In this document: in pieces, positions 49,852 through 58,958 of the stretch
Layout of the letters: the number at the start of each line of letters is the position of its first letter
How positions within the stretch are numbered: the first letter of the stretch is position 1
NCBI RefSeq assembly: GCF_015999305.1
Contig: NZ_JAEAGP010000001.1
Span: forward strand, 806,001 to 870,000
Source: Erythrobacter sp. YJ-T3-07
GTDB lineage: Bacteria; Pseudomonadota; Alphaproteobacteria; Sphingomonadales; Sphingomonadaceae
DNA: 64,000 nucleotides
Reading direction: 5' to 3'
Translations under genes and position numbers: made by a program
The notes under the pieces: generated by a model
The model's database searches: none
Seen by the model: only the letters and a program-made list of their open reading frames with translations
What the model was told of the DNA's origin: nothing

Positions 49852-51723
49852 ATGCTTACGATCGACGGTATCACAGTCCGGCTTGGCGGCCGGCCCATTC
49901 TCGAACGCGCCAGCGCGACGATTCCGCACGGCGCGCGGGTCGGGCTGATCGGCCGCAACGGGGCGGGCAAGTCGACCCTGATGAAGACGCTGATCGGTGA
50001 GATCGAGCCCGACGACGGATCGATCGGCAAGCCGTCGAAGGCGCGCATCGGCTATATCGCGCAGGAAGCGCCCGACGGTGCGATCACGCCCGAGCAGGCG
50101 GTGCTCGCCGCCGATGTCGAGCGCGCCAGCCTGCTCGAAGAATCGGAAACCTGCACCGATGTCGACCGGCTGGGCGAAGTGCACGAGCGCCTGCTGGCGA
50201 TCGACGCCTACACCGCGCCTGCGCGTGCGGCGAAGATCCTCAGCGGGCTGGGCTTCGACGAAGAGATGCAGCATCGCCCGCTCTCCAGCTTCTCGGGCGG
50301 GTGGAAGATGCGCGTCGCGCTGGGTGCGCTGCTGTTCTCCAAACCCGACATCCTGCTGCTCGACGAGCCGTCCAACCACCTCGATCTCGAAGCGACGCTG
50401 TGGCTGGAGAACTTCCTCAAGTCCTATCCCGCAACCCTGCTGGTGATCAGCCACGAACGCGACCTGCTGAACAATGTGGTCGACCACATCCTGCACCTGC
50501 AGGGCGGGCAGCTGACGATCTATAGCGGTGGCTACGACGCGTTCGAGAAGCAGCGGGCCGAGCGCGCGGCGCAGCTCGAATCGGCCAAGGCCGCGCAGGA
50601 TGCGCAGCGTGCGCGCCTGCAGGACTATGTCGCGCGCAACAGCGCCCGCGCCTCCACCGCCAAGCAGGCGCAGGCGCGTGCAAAGATGCTCGCGAAGATG
50701 CAGCCGATCGCCGCGCTGATGGAAGACCCCTCGCTCAGCTTCGAGTTTCCTTCACCCGGCGAATTGCGCTCCCCGATGATCACGCTCGACGGGGCGGCGG
50801 TGGCCTATGGCGAGGCCCCGCCGATCCTCAAGCGGCTGAACATGCGGATCGACGCGGACGATCGGATCGGGCTGCTGGGGCGCAACGGAAACGGCAAGAC
50901 CACGCTCGCGCGCCTGCTGTCTTCTCAGCTCGATCCTGTCGAAGGCGCGATGAATGCGCCCGGCAAGCTGAAGGTCGGCTATTTCACGCAGTATCAGGTG
51001 GAAGAGCTCGCCAGTGACGAAACGCCGCTGGAGCTGATGTCGCGCGCGATGGAGGGCAAGACGCCCGCCGCGGTGCGCGCGCAGCTGGGCCGCTTCGGCT
51101 TCTCCGGCCCGCGCGCGACGCAAAAGGTGGAGAAGCTCTCCGGCGGGGAGCGTGCGCGGCTGGCGCTGGCGCTGATCACCCGCGACGCGCCGCACCTGCT
51201 GATCCTCGACGAGCCGACCAACCACCTCGACGTCGATGCGCGTGAGGCGCTGGTGCAGGCGCTCAACGACTATTCGGGCGCGGTCATCCTGATCAGCCAC
51301 GATCGCCACATGGTCGAGCTGACGGCGGATCGCCTGATGCTGGTCGATAGCGGTACGGCCAAGGAATACTCGGGCAGCATGGACGATTACATCGACTTCG
51401 TGATGGGCCGCAACCAGCCGAAGAAGTCGTCCGGCTCCACCCCCGCAAAGCCAGCCCCCGCGAATCCCGGCAAGACTCGCGCCAAGGCGCGCTTCATCAA
51501 GTCCGAACTCGCCACGGCGGAGAAGGCGATGACCAAGCTGGAGGCGAGCCTGTCGCAAATCGACGAGGCGATGTGCGATCCCGCCAGCGCGCCCGCGCAT
51601 CTCGCCGGGATCGCAATGGACGACCTGCTGATCCGGCGCGCCGAGGTAAGCGACGCGCTGGCCAAGGCCGAAGCCGAATGGCTGGCACTGGGCGAGCAGC
51701 TGGAGACGCTCGAAGACGCTTAG
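49852..51723 (+). CDS. ABC-F family ATPase
   Basis: A 623-residue soluble protein with two ABC domains and no membrane segments. Domain 1: G-R-N-G-A-G-K-S-T, S-F-S-G-G-W-K-M, L-L-L-D-E-P-S-N-H-L-D. Domain 2: G-R-N-G-N-G-K-T-T, L-S-G-G-E-R-A-R-L, L-I-L-D-E-P-T-N-H-L-D. The interdomain linker is charged and the C-terminal end is a coiled coil. This is a ribosome-associated ABC-F protein, closest in layout to the YheS/Uup group. The exact subgroup is not certain. Confidence 0.92.
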   Translation: MLTIDGITVRLGGRPILERASATIPHGARVGLIGRNGAGKSTLMKTLIGEIEPDDGSIGKPSKARIGYIAQEAPDGAITPEQAVLAADVERASLLEESETCTDVDRLGEVHERLLAIDAYTAPARAAKILSGLGFDEEMQHRPLSSFSGGWKMRVALGALLFSKPDILLLDEPSNHLDLEATLWLENFLKSYPATLLVISHERDLLNNVVDHILHLQGGQLTIYSGGYDAFEKQRAERAAQLESAKAAQDAQRARLQDYVARNSARASTAKQAQARAKMLAKMQPIAALMEDPSLSFEFPSPGELRSPMITLDGAAVAYGEAPPILKRLNMRIDADDRIGLLGRNGNGKTTLARLLSSQLDPVEGAMNAPGKLKVGYFTQYQVEELASDETPLELMSRAMEGKTPAAVRAQLGRFGFSGPRATQKVEKLSGGERARLALALITRDAPHLLILDEPTNHLDVDAREALVQALNDYSGAVILISHDRHMVELTADRLMLVDSGTAKEYSGSMDDYIDFVMGRNQPKKSSGSTPAKPAPANPGKTRAKARFIKSELATAEKAMTKLEASLSQIDEAMCDPASAPAHLAGIAMDDLLIRRAEVSDALAKAEAEWLALGEQLETLEDA

Positions 51724-51820
51724 CCCGGGGCGGTGGCGAACCTGTACCCACTGCCTTTGCATTTCGCTGCACTGGCAGGCTAAGGCACTGGCAACGCCAT
51801 TCTTTATCCCGGGGGACTTC

Positions 51821-54724
51821 ATGAACCGCTATCTCAGCCGCGCCTTGCGCTCCGCTTCCTGCCTCGCACTCGCGGCGAGCGTGCCGCTGGTCTTCACGAC
51901 CGGCGCGATCGCGCAAACCGAAGCCGCGCCAGCGCAGGAAGCAACGGCGCAGAGCCAGGCGACCGGCATTCCCGAGTGGGACATCGAAAGCCCCGATTTC
52001 GCGCCCGACCCCAGCATCGTGTTCGGCACCCTGCCCAACGGCATGCGCTACGCGATCCAGAAGAACGCGACCCCGCCGGGCGAGGCGGCGATCCGCTTCA
52101 ACGTAGAGGTCGGCAGTCGGGAGGAAACCGCTGAGGAGAACGGCGCGGCGCACTTCGTCGAGCATATGGCCTTCAACGGATCGACCAATATTCCCGAAGG
52201 CGAGCTGCTGCCGATCCTTGAACGGCTGGGCTTGGCCTTCGGCGCGGATACCAATGCGGAAACCTCGCTCGACTACACGACCTACAAGCTCGCTCTGCCC
52301 AATGTCGATCAAGAGACGATCGATACCGGGCTGATGGTGATCCGCGAGATGGCGGGCGAGCTGACCTTCGACCCCGAGGCGGTCGAACGCGAACGCGGCA
52401 TCATCCTGAGCGAGGCGCAGGTCCGCAACAACCCGCAGAGGCGGCGCGGGGCGGACTATTTCCGGGCCGCGCTGCCGGGCTCGCGCCTGGGCGACCGGAT
52501 CAACGCCGATGTCGAGCGGATCCGCAATATTTCCGCGCAGGACCTGCGCGCGTTCTACGATGCCTATTACCGGCCCGACCGGGCCACGCTGGTCGTGGTC
52601 GGCGATTTCGACGTCGCCGAGATGGAGCGCAAGATCGTCGACACCTTCTCCGACTGGCAGGGCGAGGGCGACGCGCGAGATCTCTACGACAGCCCCGTGC
52701 CGCAGGACGGTGCGGTGACGATTTCGAACTTCGCCGATCCGGCAATTCCCGAGTTGATCGAACTCCAGCGCATCTCCGACTGGTCGCCGCAGGATAACAC
52801 CACCGCGGCCGCGCGCGACGAGCTGCTGCGCGCGATCGCTGCGGTGGCGCTGTCCAACCGGGTCAATGCGCTTTCCCGGACGGCGGATTCGCCGACGCTG
52901 GGGGGGCAGGCTTCCGACCAGGGCATTTTCCGCACGGCGCGGTCTTTCGGGCTGCTGGTCGTCTCCAAGGATGACCGCTGGCGCGACGCGCTGTCGCTGG
53001 CCGAGCAGGAACTGCGCCGCGCGCAGCAATACGGCTTTTCCGCCGCCGAGATCGCGGAGGCAAAGGCTAATATCGAAACCTCGCTCGCCAATGCGGTCGC
53101 GCAGGCCGACGGACGCTCCGACGCGAGCCTGGCGGACGCGCTGGTTGCGGCGAGCCTGAACGAATCCGTGGCGACCTCGCCGCAGGCCAATCTCGAATTC
53201 TATCGCGCGATCGAGCCGACGATCACCGCGCAAAGCGTGAGCGAGGCGTTCAAGGAAGCCTGGCAGGGCGGGCCGACCATCGTCCATGTCTCGACCAAGC
53301 AGCCGATCGAAGGCGGCGATGCGACCATCGCTGCGGTGCTGGACGAGAGCGCGAATGTCGCGGTCGCCGCCCCGCAAGAGGATGCGGCGGTCGAATTCGC
53401 CTATAGCGACTGGGGGCAACCGGGCACGGTGGTCTCCGACGAGACGATCGAGGATCTCGGCATTCGCGAAGTGCGCTTCGCCAACGGCCTGCAGCTCAAC
53501 ATGAAGCGAACCGATTTCGAGCCGGGCAAGATTGCCTTCTCGATGCGGGTCGGTGCCGGCGTCAGCGCGTTTCCGAAGGACAAGCCGGGTCTCAGCCAGC
53601 TGCTGCCGATCGCGATCAGCGTCGACGGGTTCAAGGCGCACACCCCCGACGAACTGCGTCGGGTGCTGGCCGGGGAACAGGTGGCTGTCGGACTGAGCGG
53701 GGGCGGCGGCGCGCTCGTTTCCTCCGGCACGACCACGGCGGACGACCTGACCTTGCAGCTCGACCTGCTTGCCGCGCGGCTGACGGCGACCGCTTGGCGG
53801 GCCGAAACCGAGGCCCAGCTTCAGGGGGTGGTCCCGGTGCTGATCAAGAATATCGAATCCGCGCCCACGCAGGTTTTCGCTGCCGCGATCAACAGCGTGC
53901 TTGCGGGCGGCGAGGCGCGCCTCGGCATCACCGATCCGAACGCGCTGGCCGCAGTCACGCTCGACGATATTCGCGCCGTGGTCGCCCCGCAGCTGGCCGA
54001 AGGGCCGCTGGCGATCGGTCTGGTCGGGGATTTCGACCCCGATACCGCCATCCAGGCGGTCGCTGCGACACTGGGCACGCTGCCGCCGCGCGCCGTGCGT
54101 GACGATGCGACTCCTGCCAGTGATCCGGTGACCTTCGTCGAACGCGCCGCGCCGGTGGTGCTGACGCATGCAGGGGAAGCCGATCAGGGGGCGATCTCGC
54201 TCAGCTGGGCGACCGACGACAGTTCCGATCTGCGCGACGATATCGCCCGCGATCTGCTCGCCGCGGTGATGGGCCTGCGCCTGACCGATACGCTGCGCGA
54301 AGAGCTTGGGGCGACCTATTCGCCGGATGCCTTCAACTTCTCGCAGGAGACCTACGAGGGGTTCGGCCACCTCACCGCGTTCGCGACCGTCCCGGCCGAA
54401 GCGATGGACGAGACGGCACGCGTCATTCGCGAAATCGCCGCTGAGATGGCTGCCGAGCCCATCGACACGGATCTGCTCGACCGGGCGCGCAATCCGATCC
54501 GCGAGGGTTTCGAGCGCGCCGAGAGCCAGAATGGCGGCTGGCTGGGCCTCGTCACCACGGCGCAGAGCGATCCCGAAGGGCTCGATCGTCGGCGCGAACG
54601 GCTCGCGATCCTCAACGGCCTGACCGCGCAGGATCTGCTCGCCACGGCGCGCAAATATCTTGCAGGAAGCGCGCCGGTCGAACTGCGGGTGGTCCCGCAG
54701 GACAAGGCGCAGGGCGAAGACTGA
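51821..54724 (+). CDS. M16 family zinc metallopeptidase, exported
   Basis: A 967-residue two-repeat M16 peptidase. The signal peptide is L-A-L-A-A-S-V-P-L-V-F-T-T-G-A-I-A-Q. The zinc motif H-F-V-E-H is at about residues 110-114 in G-A-A-H-F-V-E-H-M-A-F-N-G, with a downstream Glu in E-R-G-I-I-L-S-E-A. It is soluble in the periplasm or secreted, unlike the lipoprotein paralogue at 8687-11737. It ends at the edge of the integrated element, with its frame intact. Confidence 0.92.
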   Translation: MNRYLSRALRSASCLALAASVPLVFTTGAIAQTEAAPAQEATAQSQATGIPEWDIESPDFAPDPSIVFGTLPNGMRYAIQKNATPPGEAAIRFNVEVGSREETAEENGAAHFVEHMAFNGSTNIPEGELLPILERLGLAFGADTNAETSLDYTTYKLALPNVDQETIDTGLMVIREMAGELTFDPEAVERERGIILSEAQVRNNPQRRRGADYFRAALPGSRLGDRINADVERIRNISAQDLRAFYDAYYRPDRATLVVVGDFDVAEMERKIVDTFSDWQGEGDARDLYDSPVPQDGAVTISNFADPAIPELIELQRISDWSPQDNTTAAARDELLRAIAAVALSNRVNALSRTADSPTLGGQASDQGIFRTARSFGLLVVSKDDRWRDALSLAEQELRRAQQYGFSAAEIAEAKANIETSLANAVAQADGRSDASLADALVAASLNESVATSPQANLEFYRAIEPTITAQSVSEAFKEAWQGGPTIVHVSTKQPIEGGDATIAAVLDESANVAVAAPQEDAAVEFAYSDWGQPGTVVSDETIEDLGIREVRFANGLQLNMKRTDFEPGKIAFSMRVGAGVSAFPKDKPGLSQLLPIAISVDGFKAHTPDELRRVLAGEQVAVGLSGGGGALVSSGTTTADDLTLQLDLLAARLTATAWRAETEAQLQGVVPVLIKNIESAPTQVFAAAINSVLAGGEARLGITDPNALAAVTLDDIRAVVAPQLAEGPLAIGLVGDFDPDTAIQAVAATLGTLPPRAVRDDATPASDPVTFVERAAPVVLTHAGEADQGAISLSWATDDSSDLRDDIARDLLAAVMGLRLTDTLREELGATYSPDAFNFSQETYEGFGHLTAFATVPAEAMDETARVIREIAAEMAAEPIDTDLLDRARNPIREGFERAESQNGGWLGLVTTAQSDPEGLDRRRERLAILNGLTAQDLLATARKYLAGSAPVELRVVPQDKAQGED

Positions 54725-54745
54725 TCGCGCAAGCGGATGCAGGGC

Positions 54746-54775
54746 GGCGGGCAGGCATAGAGGATGCCGCCCGCC
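54746..54775 (+). terminator. Hairpin after the M16 gene
   Basis: GGCGGGC-A-GGCAT, loop AGAGG, ATGCC-GCCCGCC: a 12-base stem with one bulged A, 21 bases after the stop codon. No T run. Confidence 0.55.
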
Positions 54776-54845
54776 GTCCGCAGGCCGCTAGACGGGAAGC
54801 GCTGCCGCGACCGTCCGGCGCGCGCATGCGCGCTGCGGGAAGGAC

Positions 54846-54932
54846 GGATTTTTCAGATGTTTGGCTGAGACTGTCAGCCTGGCTGGGGTGGCAGGAACCC
54901 CAGACGAAATTCGCCCAAGTATCTGAAAATCC
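54846..54932. other. Candidate left attachment region of the integrated element
   Basis: GGATTTTTCAGAT (54846-54858) and ATCTGAAAATCC (54921-54932) are inverted arms, one base different. Inside is a second perfect stem, CTGGGGT (54883-54889) with ACCCCAG (54897-54903). It lies 67 bases before the integrase start, between core sequence and the element. A tyrosine-recombinase core with arm sites would look like this. No matching right end was found in the window, so the boundary is inferred. Confidence 0.4.
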
Positions 54933-54998
54933 ACGTTTCCCATTCCAGCCCGGCCGCGGCTTACCACGGCAGGGTGCCACGGAAGGGGACCACGACAA

Positions 54999-57002
54999 AT
55001 GTGTGGCATTCAGAACGTCACCCGCAAGCAGGGCACGTATTATTACCGAAAACTCATACGTTTAGGGGCTGATAAGCCTTTCCGACTACGCCTCTCGCTC
55101 AAGACAACCAGTCGCAGGCGCGCTGCCTTGCTAGCGCCCGCGCTGACCTTGATCTGCGAGAGGGTCGCGATGAACATGGTGAGCAAGATGGCACGCGACG
55201 GGCTGACGGGTGCACAGCGGGCAGAAATCTACCGGCGTCAGATGCTGGTTGAACGGGATCGCCTCGAGGCGATGCACGCCAGCCTCCACATCCTTCCGCC
55301 CGATGATCACGAGGACATAGGCAAGGCACTCACGCTGCGCTTGGGCGCAAGCGAGATGGCCGCACAGGATGGCGCGATACAGGGCAAGGTCGAAGACTTC
55401 CTCGTTGCCCGCATTGATCCCGACGATGACGATGAGCCCATCGTTATCGTGGCCTGGTCCGATTTGGCGAACTCGATCGAACACGAAGGTGCGGAGAATG
55501 CAGCGGTCGCGCGGCTTGCGGAAATCGGCCTCGAGCAATCGGCGCTGCGCGAAGCCATGGCGCGCAAGGTCGTCAACGAAGCGCGCATCGTGGCTATACG
55601 CGAATTCCGAGAAGTGCTAGCAAACCCGGGGGCCGCTTATGCGCCGGTGCCGATCACCGAATACGGGCCGGCTCCACAATATTCGACAGGGCCATTGACG
55701 CGTGCGGCACCGGCTCCCCAGCAGCCAGCGGTAGCGGGTCCGTGGGCTACCATGACCCCCACCGAGGCGGTCGAGAAATTTTTCGCCCACAATCCGCGCA
55801 CGGGCGGTGTGGATGGAACGGCGAGCAAGACAGGTATGAAGCCCTGGACCGCGAAGACCCGCGAGCAGTTCCGCTTGCCGGCTCAGTTTCTGGAAGAGGT
55901 CATGGAGGGCCGACCTCTTGCCCAAGTTACCCATGATGATCTGGTTCAGCTGAACGACTGCTTCCAGAAACTGCATGGAGCCACGTTCCGGAAATCGAAA
56001 CGGCAGCGCGAAATGACAATCCTCGAGATCGTGGTCGAATATGCGGCCAAGGTCGCCGAGGATAAAAAAGCTGCGGAGCGCGATTCCCAGTGCAGCACGG
56101 GCGAAAGCGAAACAGGGCAGCCCCCAAAATACCTCACCGATGCCGACCTCGGCCTCAACCCTATCACCACCAACCGTCATTGGGGATTTTTACGGCAATT
56201 GACCGATTGGTTCAGTCGCCACGAGCCTCTGACCGAACTCGATTATGGAGCGTTTATCGTGAAAGATGGACGCAACCAGCGCAGTTTGCGACGGGTCTAT
56301 ACACCTGAACAGGGCGTAGAGCTTTTCAGCCTGCCGCCGTGGACCGGAGCGAAGTCGCATCTGAAACGCATGGTTTCTGGGAACCTGCTTGTTCACGATG
56401 CTTGGTATTGGGTGCCGCTTATCGCCTGGTATTCCGGTATGCGTCGCGACGAAATTTGCGGGATGGAAGTAAGAGACGTGGTCGAAGAGGATGGCCTCTT
56501 GCTATTCTTCATCCGTAACAACGATACACGCAGGATCAAGACGATCAGCTCTGAACGAAAACTGCCAGTTGCCGACGAATTAATCCGGCTTGGACTGCCA
56601 GATTACCTCGCTGCACTACGCGATGCTGGCGAGACCTTGCTGTTTCCAGAACTAGCATCGGAAAGCGGCATCGGAACGATGGGTGATGCCTACTACAAGC
56701 GGACTTGGAAGAAGATTGCGAAGGCTGCGCCGTTCGTATCCGGCGGGCAGGGTCTTCACGCGTTCCGTCATACGGCAATCAACTCCCTTAAAGGGGCGAA
56801 GATCAGCGAGGCAGTGGCTGCTGATTTCGCTGGGCATTCTGTCGGTGGCGAGACGGGCGGACGGTATTCGAAGGACCACATTCCGCTGCTGAAGGAAGCT
56901 GTAGATGCAATTCCGGTGGTCACGAAACATCTTGACCCGTTCGACGCGACCCTGTTGCCGGACCGCCTGCGAGTTCCCCGCGCTGCCCGGAGCACTGCCT
57001 AG
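54999..57002 (+). CDS. Tyrosine recombinase / site-specific integrase
   Basis: A 667-residue integrase, long for the family. The N-terminus (N-V-T-R-K-Q-G-T-Y-Y-Y-R, then L-R-L-S-L-K-T) matches the DUF6538-type arm-binding domain. The catalytic domain has Arg in S-G-M-R-R-D-E-I (about residue 480), H-A-F-R-H (about residues 586-590), His in F-A-G-H-S-V-G-G and the nucleophile Tyr in G-G-R-Y-S-K (about residue 622). It starts at ATG 54999 with AAGGGG upstream. Base composition drops compared with the M16 gene. It marks the left edge of an integrated element. Confidence 0.93.
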   Translation: MCGIQNVTRKQGTYYYRKLIRLGADKPFRLRLSLKTTSRRRAALLAPALTLICERVAMNMVSKMARDGLTGAQRAEIYRRQMLVERDRLEAMHASLHILPPDDHEDIGKALTLRLGASEMAAQDGAIQGKVEDFLVARIDPDDDDEPIVIVAWSDLANSIEHEGAENAAVARLAEIGLEQSALREAMARKVVNEARIVAIREFREVLANPGAAYAPVPITEYGPAPQYSTGPLTRAAPAPQQPAVAGPWATMTPTEAVEKFFAHNPRTGGVDGTASKTGMKPWTAKTREQFRLPAQFLEEVMEGRPLAQVTHDDLVQLNDCFQKLHGATFRKSKRQREMTILEIVVEYAAKVAEDKKAAERDSQCSTGESETGQPPKYLTDADLGLNPITTNRHWGFLRQLTDWFSRHEPLTELDYGAFIVKDGRNQRSLRRVYTPEQGVELFSLPPWTGAKSHLKRMVSGNLLVHDAWYWVPLIAWYSGMRRDEICGMEVRDVVEEDGLLLFFIRNNDTRRIKTISSERKLPVADELIRLGLPDYLAALRDAGETLLFPELASESGIGTMGDAYYKRTWKKIAKAAPFVSGGQGLHAFRHTAINSLKGAKISEAVAADFAGHSVGGETGGRYSKDHIPLLKEAVDAIPVVTKHLDPFDATLLPDRLRVPRAARSTA

Positions 57003-57022
57003 CCCTGACTCGCAATCAGATG

Positions 57023-57271
57023 AAAGAGCGTCGCGATTTCGCCGCGCCCCAATCGATGCATTAGGATTTTCTATCACCCCACGACCCGAGCTGCGTTGGA
57101 GTCGATTAGGCGCGAGGGCCTCACACGCGGTGAAGCCGAGGTCTTGAGCAATCGGCTGGCGCGATCCCGAAGAATGCGAAGACCTGGTGGCTAAATTTCG
57201 GAGTGATGCCTCCGGAGGCTGTTGTCGAAATCGACATTCCTGTGCCGGATGCGCCTATCGAATACGAATAG
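57023..57271 (+). pseudogene. Frame-shifted gene fragment after the integrase
   Basis: Two frames read as one broken protein tail. From about 57024 one frame gives A-L-E-S-I-R-R-E-G-L-T-R-G-E-A-E-V-L-S-N-R-L. From about 57161 another gives I-P-K-N-A-K-T-W-W-L-N-F-G-V and V-V-E-I-D-I-P-V-P-D-A-P-I-E-Y-E, then TAG at 57269-57271. The protein-like composition of both pieces suggests a decayed element gene with a frameshift near 57160. Family not recognised. It could also be chance. Confidence 0.3.
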
Positions 57272-57578
57272 AAAGAGATTGAATTCGTGAGCGCGGCTGT
57301 ATGGACTGACAACAGCTCGCATTGCGCGTGGCGATCAGCGTTTCTGCTGAGACCTCTCCGCTTCGCCGGTAGGCCTAGCTCCGCACGGGGCAATCAGAGC
57401 AAGAGGCTCGGAACGACCAACGAAATCGGCTCAGCTTCTCTCGAAATTTACTGTTATTTGGTTTCAAGCGCAGAGCCGGATATTTTGATATGATCGTCGA
57501 GTATTGGGCCGGTAGCGGACCGTCTGAACCCCGGGTCCTTTCGCGGCAAAGCGGTCAATCCGGAAACGGCCCCCTGCA
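57272..57578. other. Gap without a supported gene
   Basis: Short frames only; none has family sequence or a ribosome site. The stretch is AT-richer than the core and lies between the broken fragment and the second mucR. Confidence 0.5.
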
Positions 57579-57606
57579 CCGGTCGACCTTTTCGGCAGCC
57601 GACCGG
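57579..57606 (-). terminator. Inverted repeat after the second mucR
   Basis: CCGGTCG (57579-57585) pairs with CGACCGG (57600-57606), 13 bases downstream of the mucR stop. It matches in position and sequence style the hairpin after the chromosomal mucR. Confidence 0.45.
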
Positions 57607-57618
57607 CGAGTGCACGGA

Positions 57619-58062
57619 TTATTCGGCGGTTGTCTTGCGACGACCGCGCTTCTGGCCCGGCGTACGGCCGAGGCCGATCTTCTTCGCCAGTTCGCGACGC
57701 TTTTCGGCGTAGTTGGGAGCCACCATCGGGTAATCGCTCGGCAGGTTCCACCGCTCGCGATATTCCTCGGGGCTCATGTCGTAATTCGTGCGCAGATAAC
57801 GCTTGAGCATCTTCAGCTTTTTCCCGTCCTCGAGGCATACGAGGTAATCGGGCTTTACCGACGCGCGGATCGAAACTGCGGGCTCGGGGCGTTCTTCCTT
57901 CTTCGCGGCGTCGTTGCCGAGGCCGGAAAGAGCCGAGTAGACATTGTTGATCAATACGGGGACATCGCCAATCTCAGCACTATTATTGGCGACATAGGCT
58001 TCGACGATATTCGAGGTGCATGCGATCAACGCTTCACGAATTTCGAAATCATGTTCTTCCAC
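57619..58062 (-). CDS. MucR/Ros-type transcriptional regulator (element copy)
   Basis: A 147-residue MucR paralogue inside the integrated element. By hand alignment it matches the chromosomal copy (5581-6024) at about 128 of 147 positions. Nearly all changes are in the first 60 residues; the last 90 differ at two positions. The zinc His residues are again replaced (R-Y-L-R-T-N-Y). The DNA-binding part is therefore the same as the host protein's, while the N-terminal oligomerisation part differs. It may mix with or compete with the host MucR to control the element or host genes. Start ATG 58062. Confidence 0.9.
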   Translation of the reverse strand: MEEHDFEIREALIACTSNIVEAYVANNSAEIGDVPVLINNVYSALSGLGNDAAKKEERPEPAVSIRASVKPDYLVCLEDGKKLKMLKRYLRTNYDMSPEEYRERWNLPSDYPMVAPNYAEKRRELAKKIGLGRTPGQKRGRRKTTAE

Positions 58063-58123
58063 TTCTTGGCTGCCCCTTCTAACTTATTATGAGCCAGTGC
58101 GGCATAGCTCTCTCTCTTGGCTG

Positions 58124-58132
58124 AATGCAATG
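58124..58132 (-). promoter_or_regulatory. Conserved element upstream of mucR (copy 2)
   Basis: AATGCAATG followed by TTCG, as upstream of the chromosomal mucR at 6106-6114. Read leftward, TTGCAT then 17 bases then CTATGC gives a possible promoter. Shared otherwise only in short flanks. Confidence 0.35.
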
Positions 58133-58292
58133 TTCGGTCACTCGAATAGGGCGCAAAAGTAGAGCGCGGGGAGATTGGATTGCGTGATTTCTGCCTTTGA
58201 GACAGGAGCGTTGGGAGATAAATCTCGTTCTTTCCGGGTCGGTAAGGCCATTCCTTCACGAATATCTGACAAGCTTGCGCTAGTACTGACCC

Positions 58293-58958
58293 ATGCGTTG
58301 GATCGTGCCTCTAATATTGTTCGCTTGGCCTACTACTGTCAGCGCGCAGATGATCAGCGGGCCTGCCGTAGCTCTCGATGGAGATACCCTCGAAATGACC
58401 GGGGAGCGTGTTCGGCTCTTTGGCATCGATGCCCCCGAAGCTCAGCAGACCTGTACGCGAGGAGGGGAAACTTGGAACTGCGGTGAAGATGCCACGCTTC
58501 TGCTGGCCGCGATGATCCACGGAAAGCCGATCCATTGCGAACAGCGCGACCGGGACGACTACGGTCGCATGGTCGCGGTCTGCCGCGCTGGGGATACCGA
58601 TCTAGCCGCTACGATGATTGACGCTGGAATGGCGATTGCCCTCCCACAATTCAGCGCGGCTTATGTAGAGCGGGAAGCAAATGCCAGGGAACAGGCCTTG
58701 GGTTTGTGGGGCTCGCAGTTCGAATTGCCAGCTGACTATCGGACCGCTCGCCCGCAACAATATGCAAGAACCGCGCGCACTGCATCATCGCGGGCGCAAT
58801 CGGCCGAGCCTCCTAGAGCTCAAGTATACTTCCGCAATTGCGACGCGGCTCGCAGGGCTGGCGCAGCTCCACTCTATCGAGGACAGCCCGGATATCGTTC
58901 CCAGTTGGACGGAGATAATGATGGCATTGCTTGCGAGCCTTATCGCCGTAGAAAATAA
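58293..58958 (+). CDS. Exported thermonuclease-like protein with Excalibur domain
   Basis: A 221-residue protein. Signal peptide M-R-W-I-V-P-L-I-L-F-A-W-P-T-T-V-S-A-Q. The staphylococcal-nuclease fold follows, with V-A-L-D-G-D-T-L, V-R-L-F-G-I-D-A-P-E (catalytic Arg and Glu region) and D-D-Y-G-R-M-V-A. The C-terminal Excalibur calcium-binding motif is D-G-D-N-D-G-I-A-C-E with a preceding Cys (F-R-N-C). Calcium-dependent exported nuclease is expected. It is low in GC compared with the core. Its role on the element is unknown; it might degrade competing or incoming DNA. Confidence 0.9.
   Translation: MRWIVPLILFAWPTTVSAQMISGPAVALDGDTLEMTGERVRLFGIDAPEAQQTCTRGGETWNCGEDATLLLAAMIHGKPIHCEQRDRDDYGRMVAVCRAGDTDLAATMIDAGMAIALPQFSAAYVEREANAREQALGLWGSQFELPADYRTARPQQYARTARTASSRAQSAEPPRAQVYFRNCDAARRAGAAPLYRGQPGYRSQLDGDNDGIACEPYRRRK

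Noticed and set aside
54880-54905. Possible tRNA 3' end (GGCTGGGGTGGCAGGA) at the element edge
   Set aside because: It resembles the reverse complement of a tRNA acceptor end, but no T-loop or tRNA body follows, and the bases also form their own stem.
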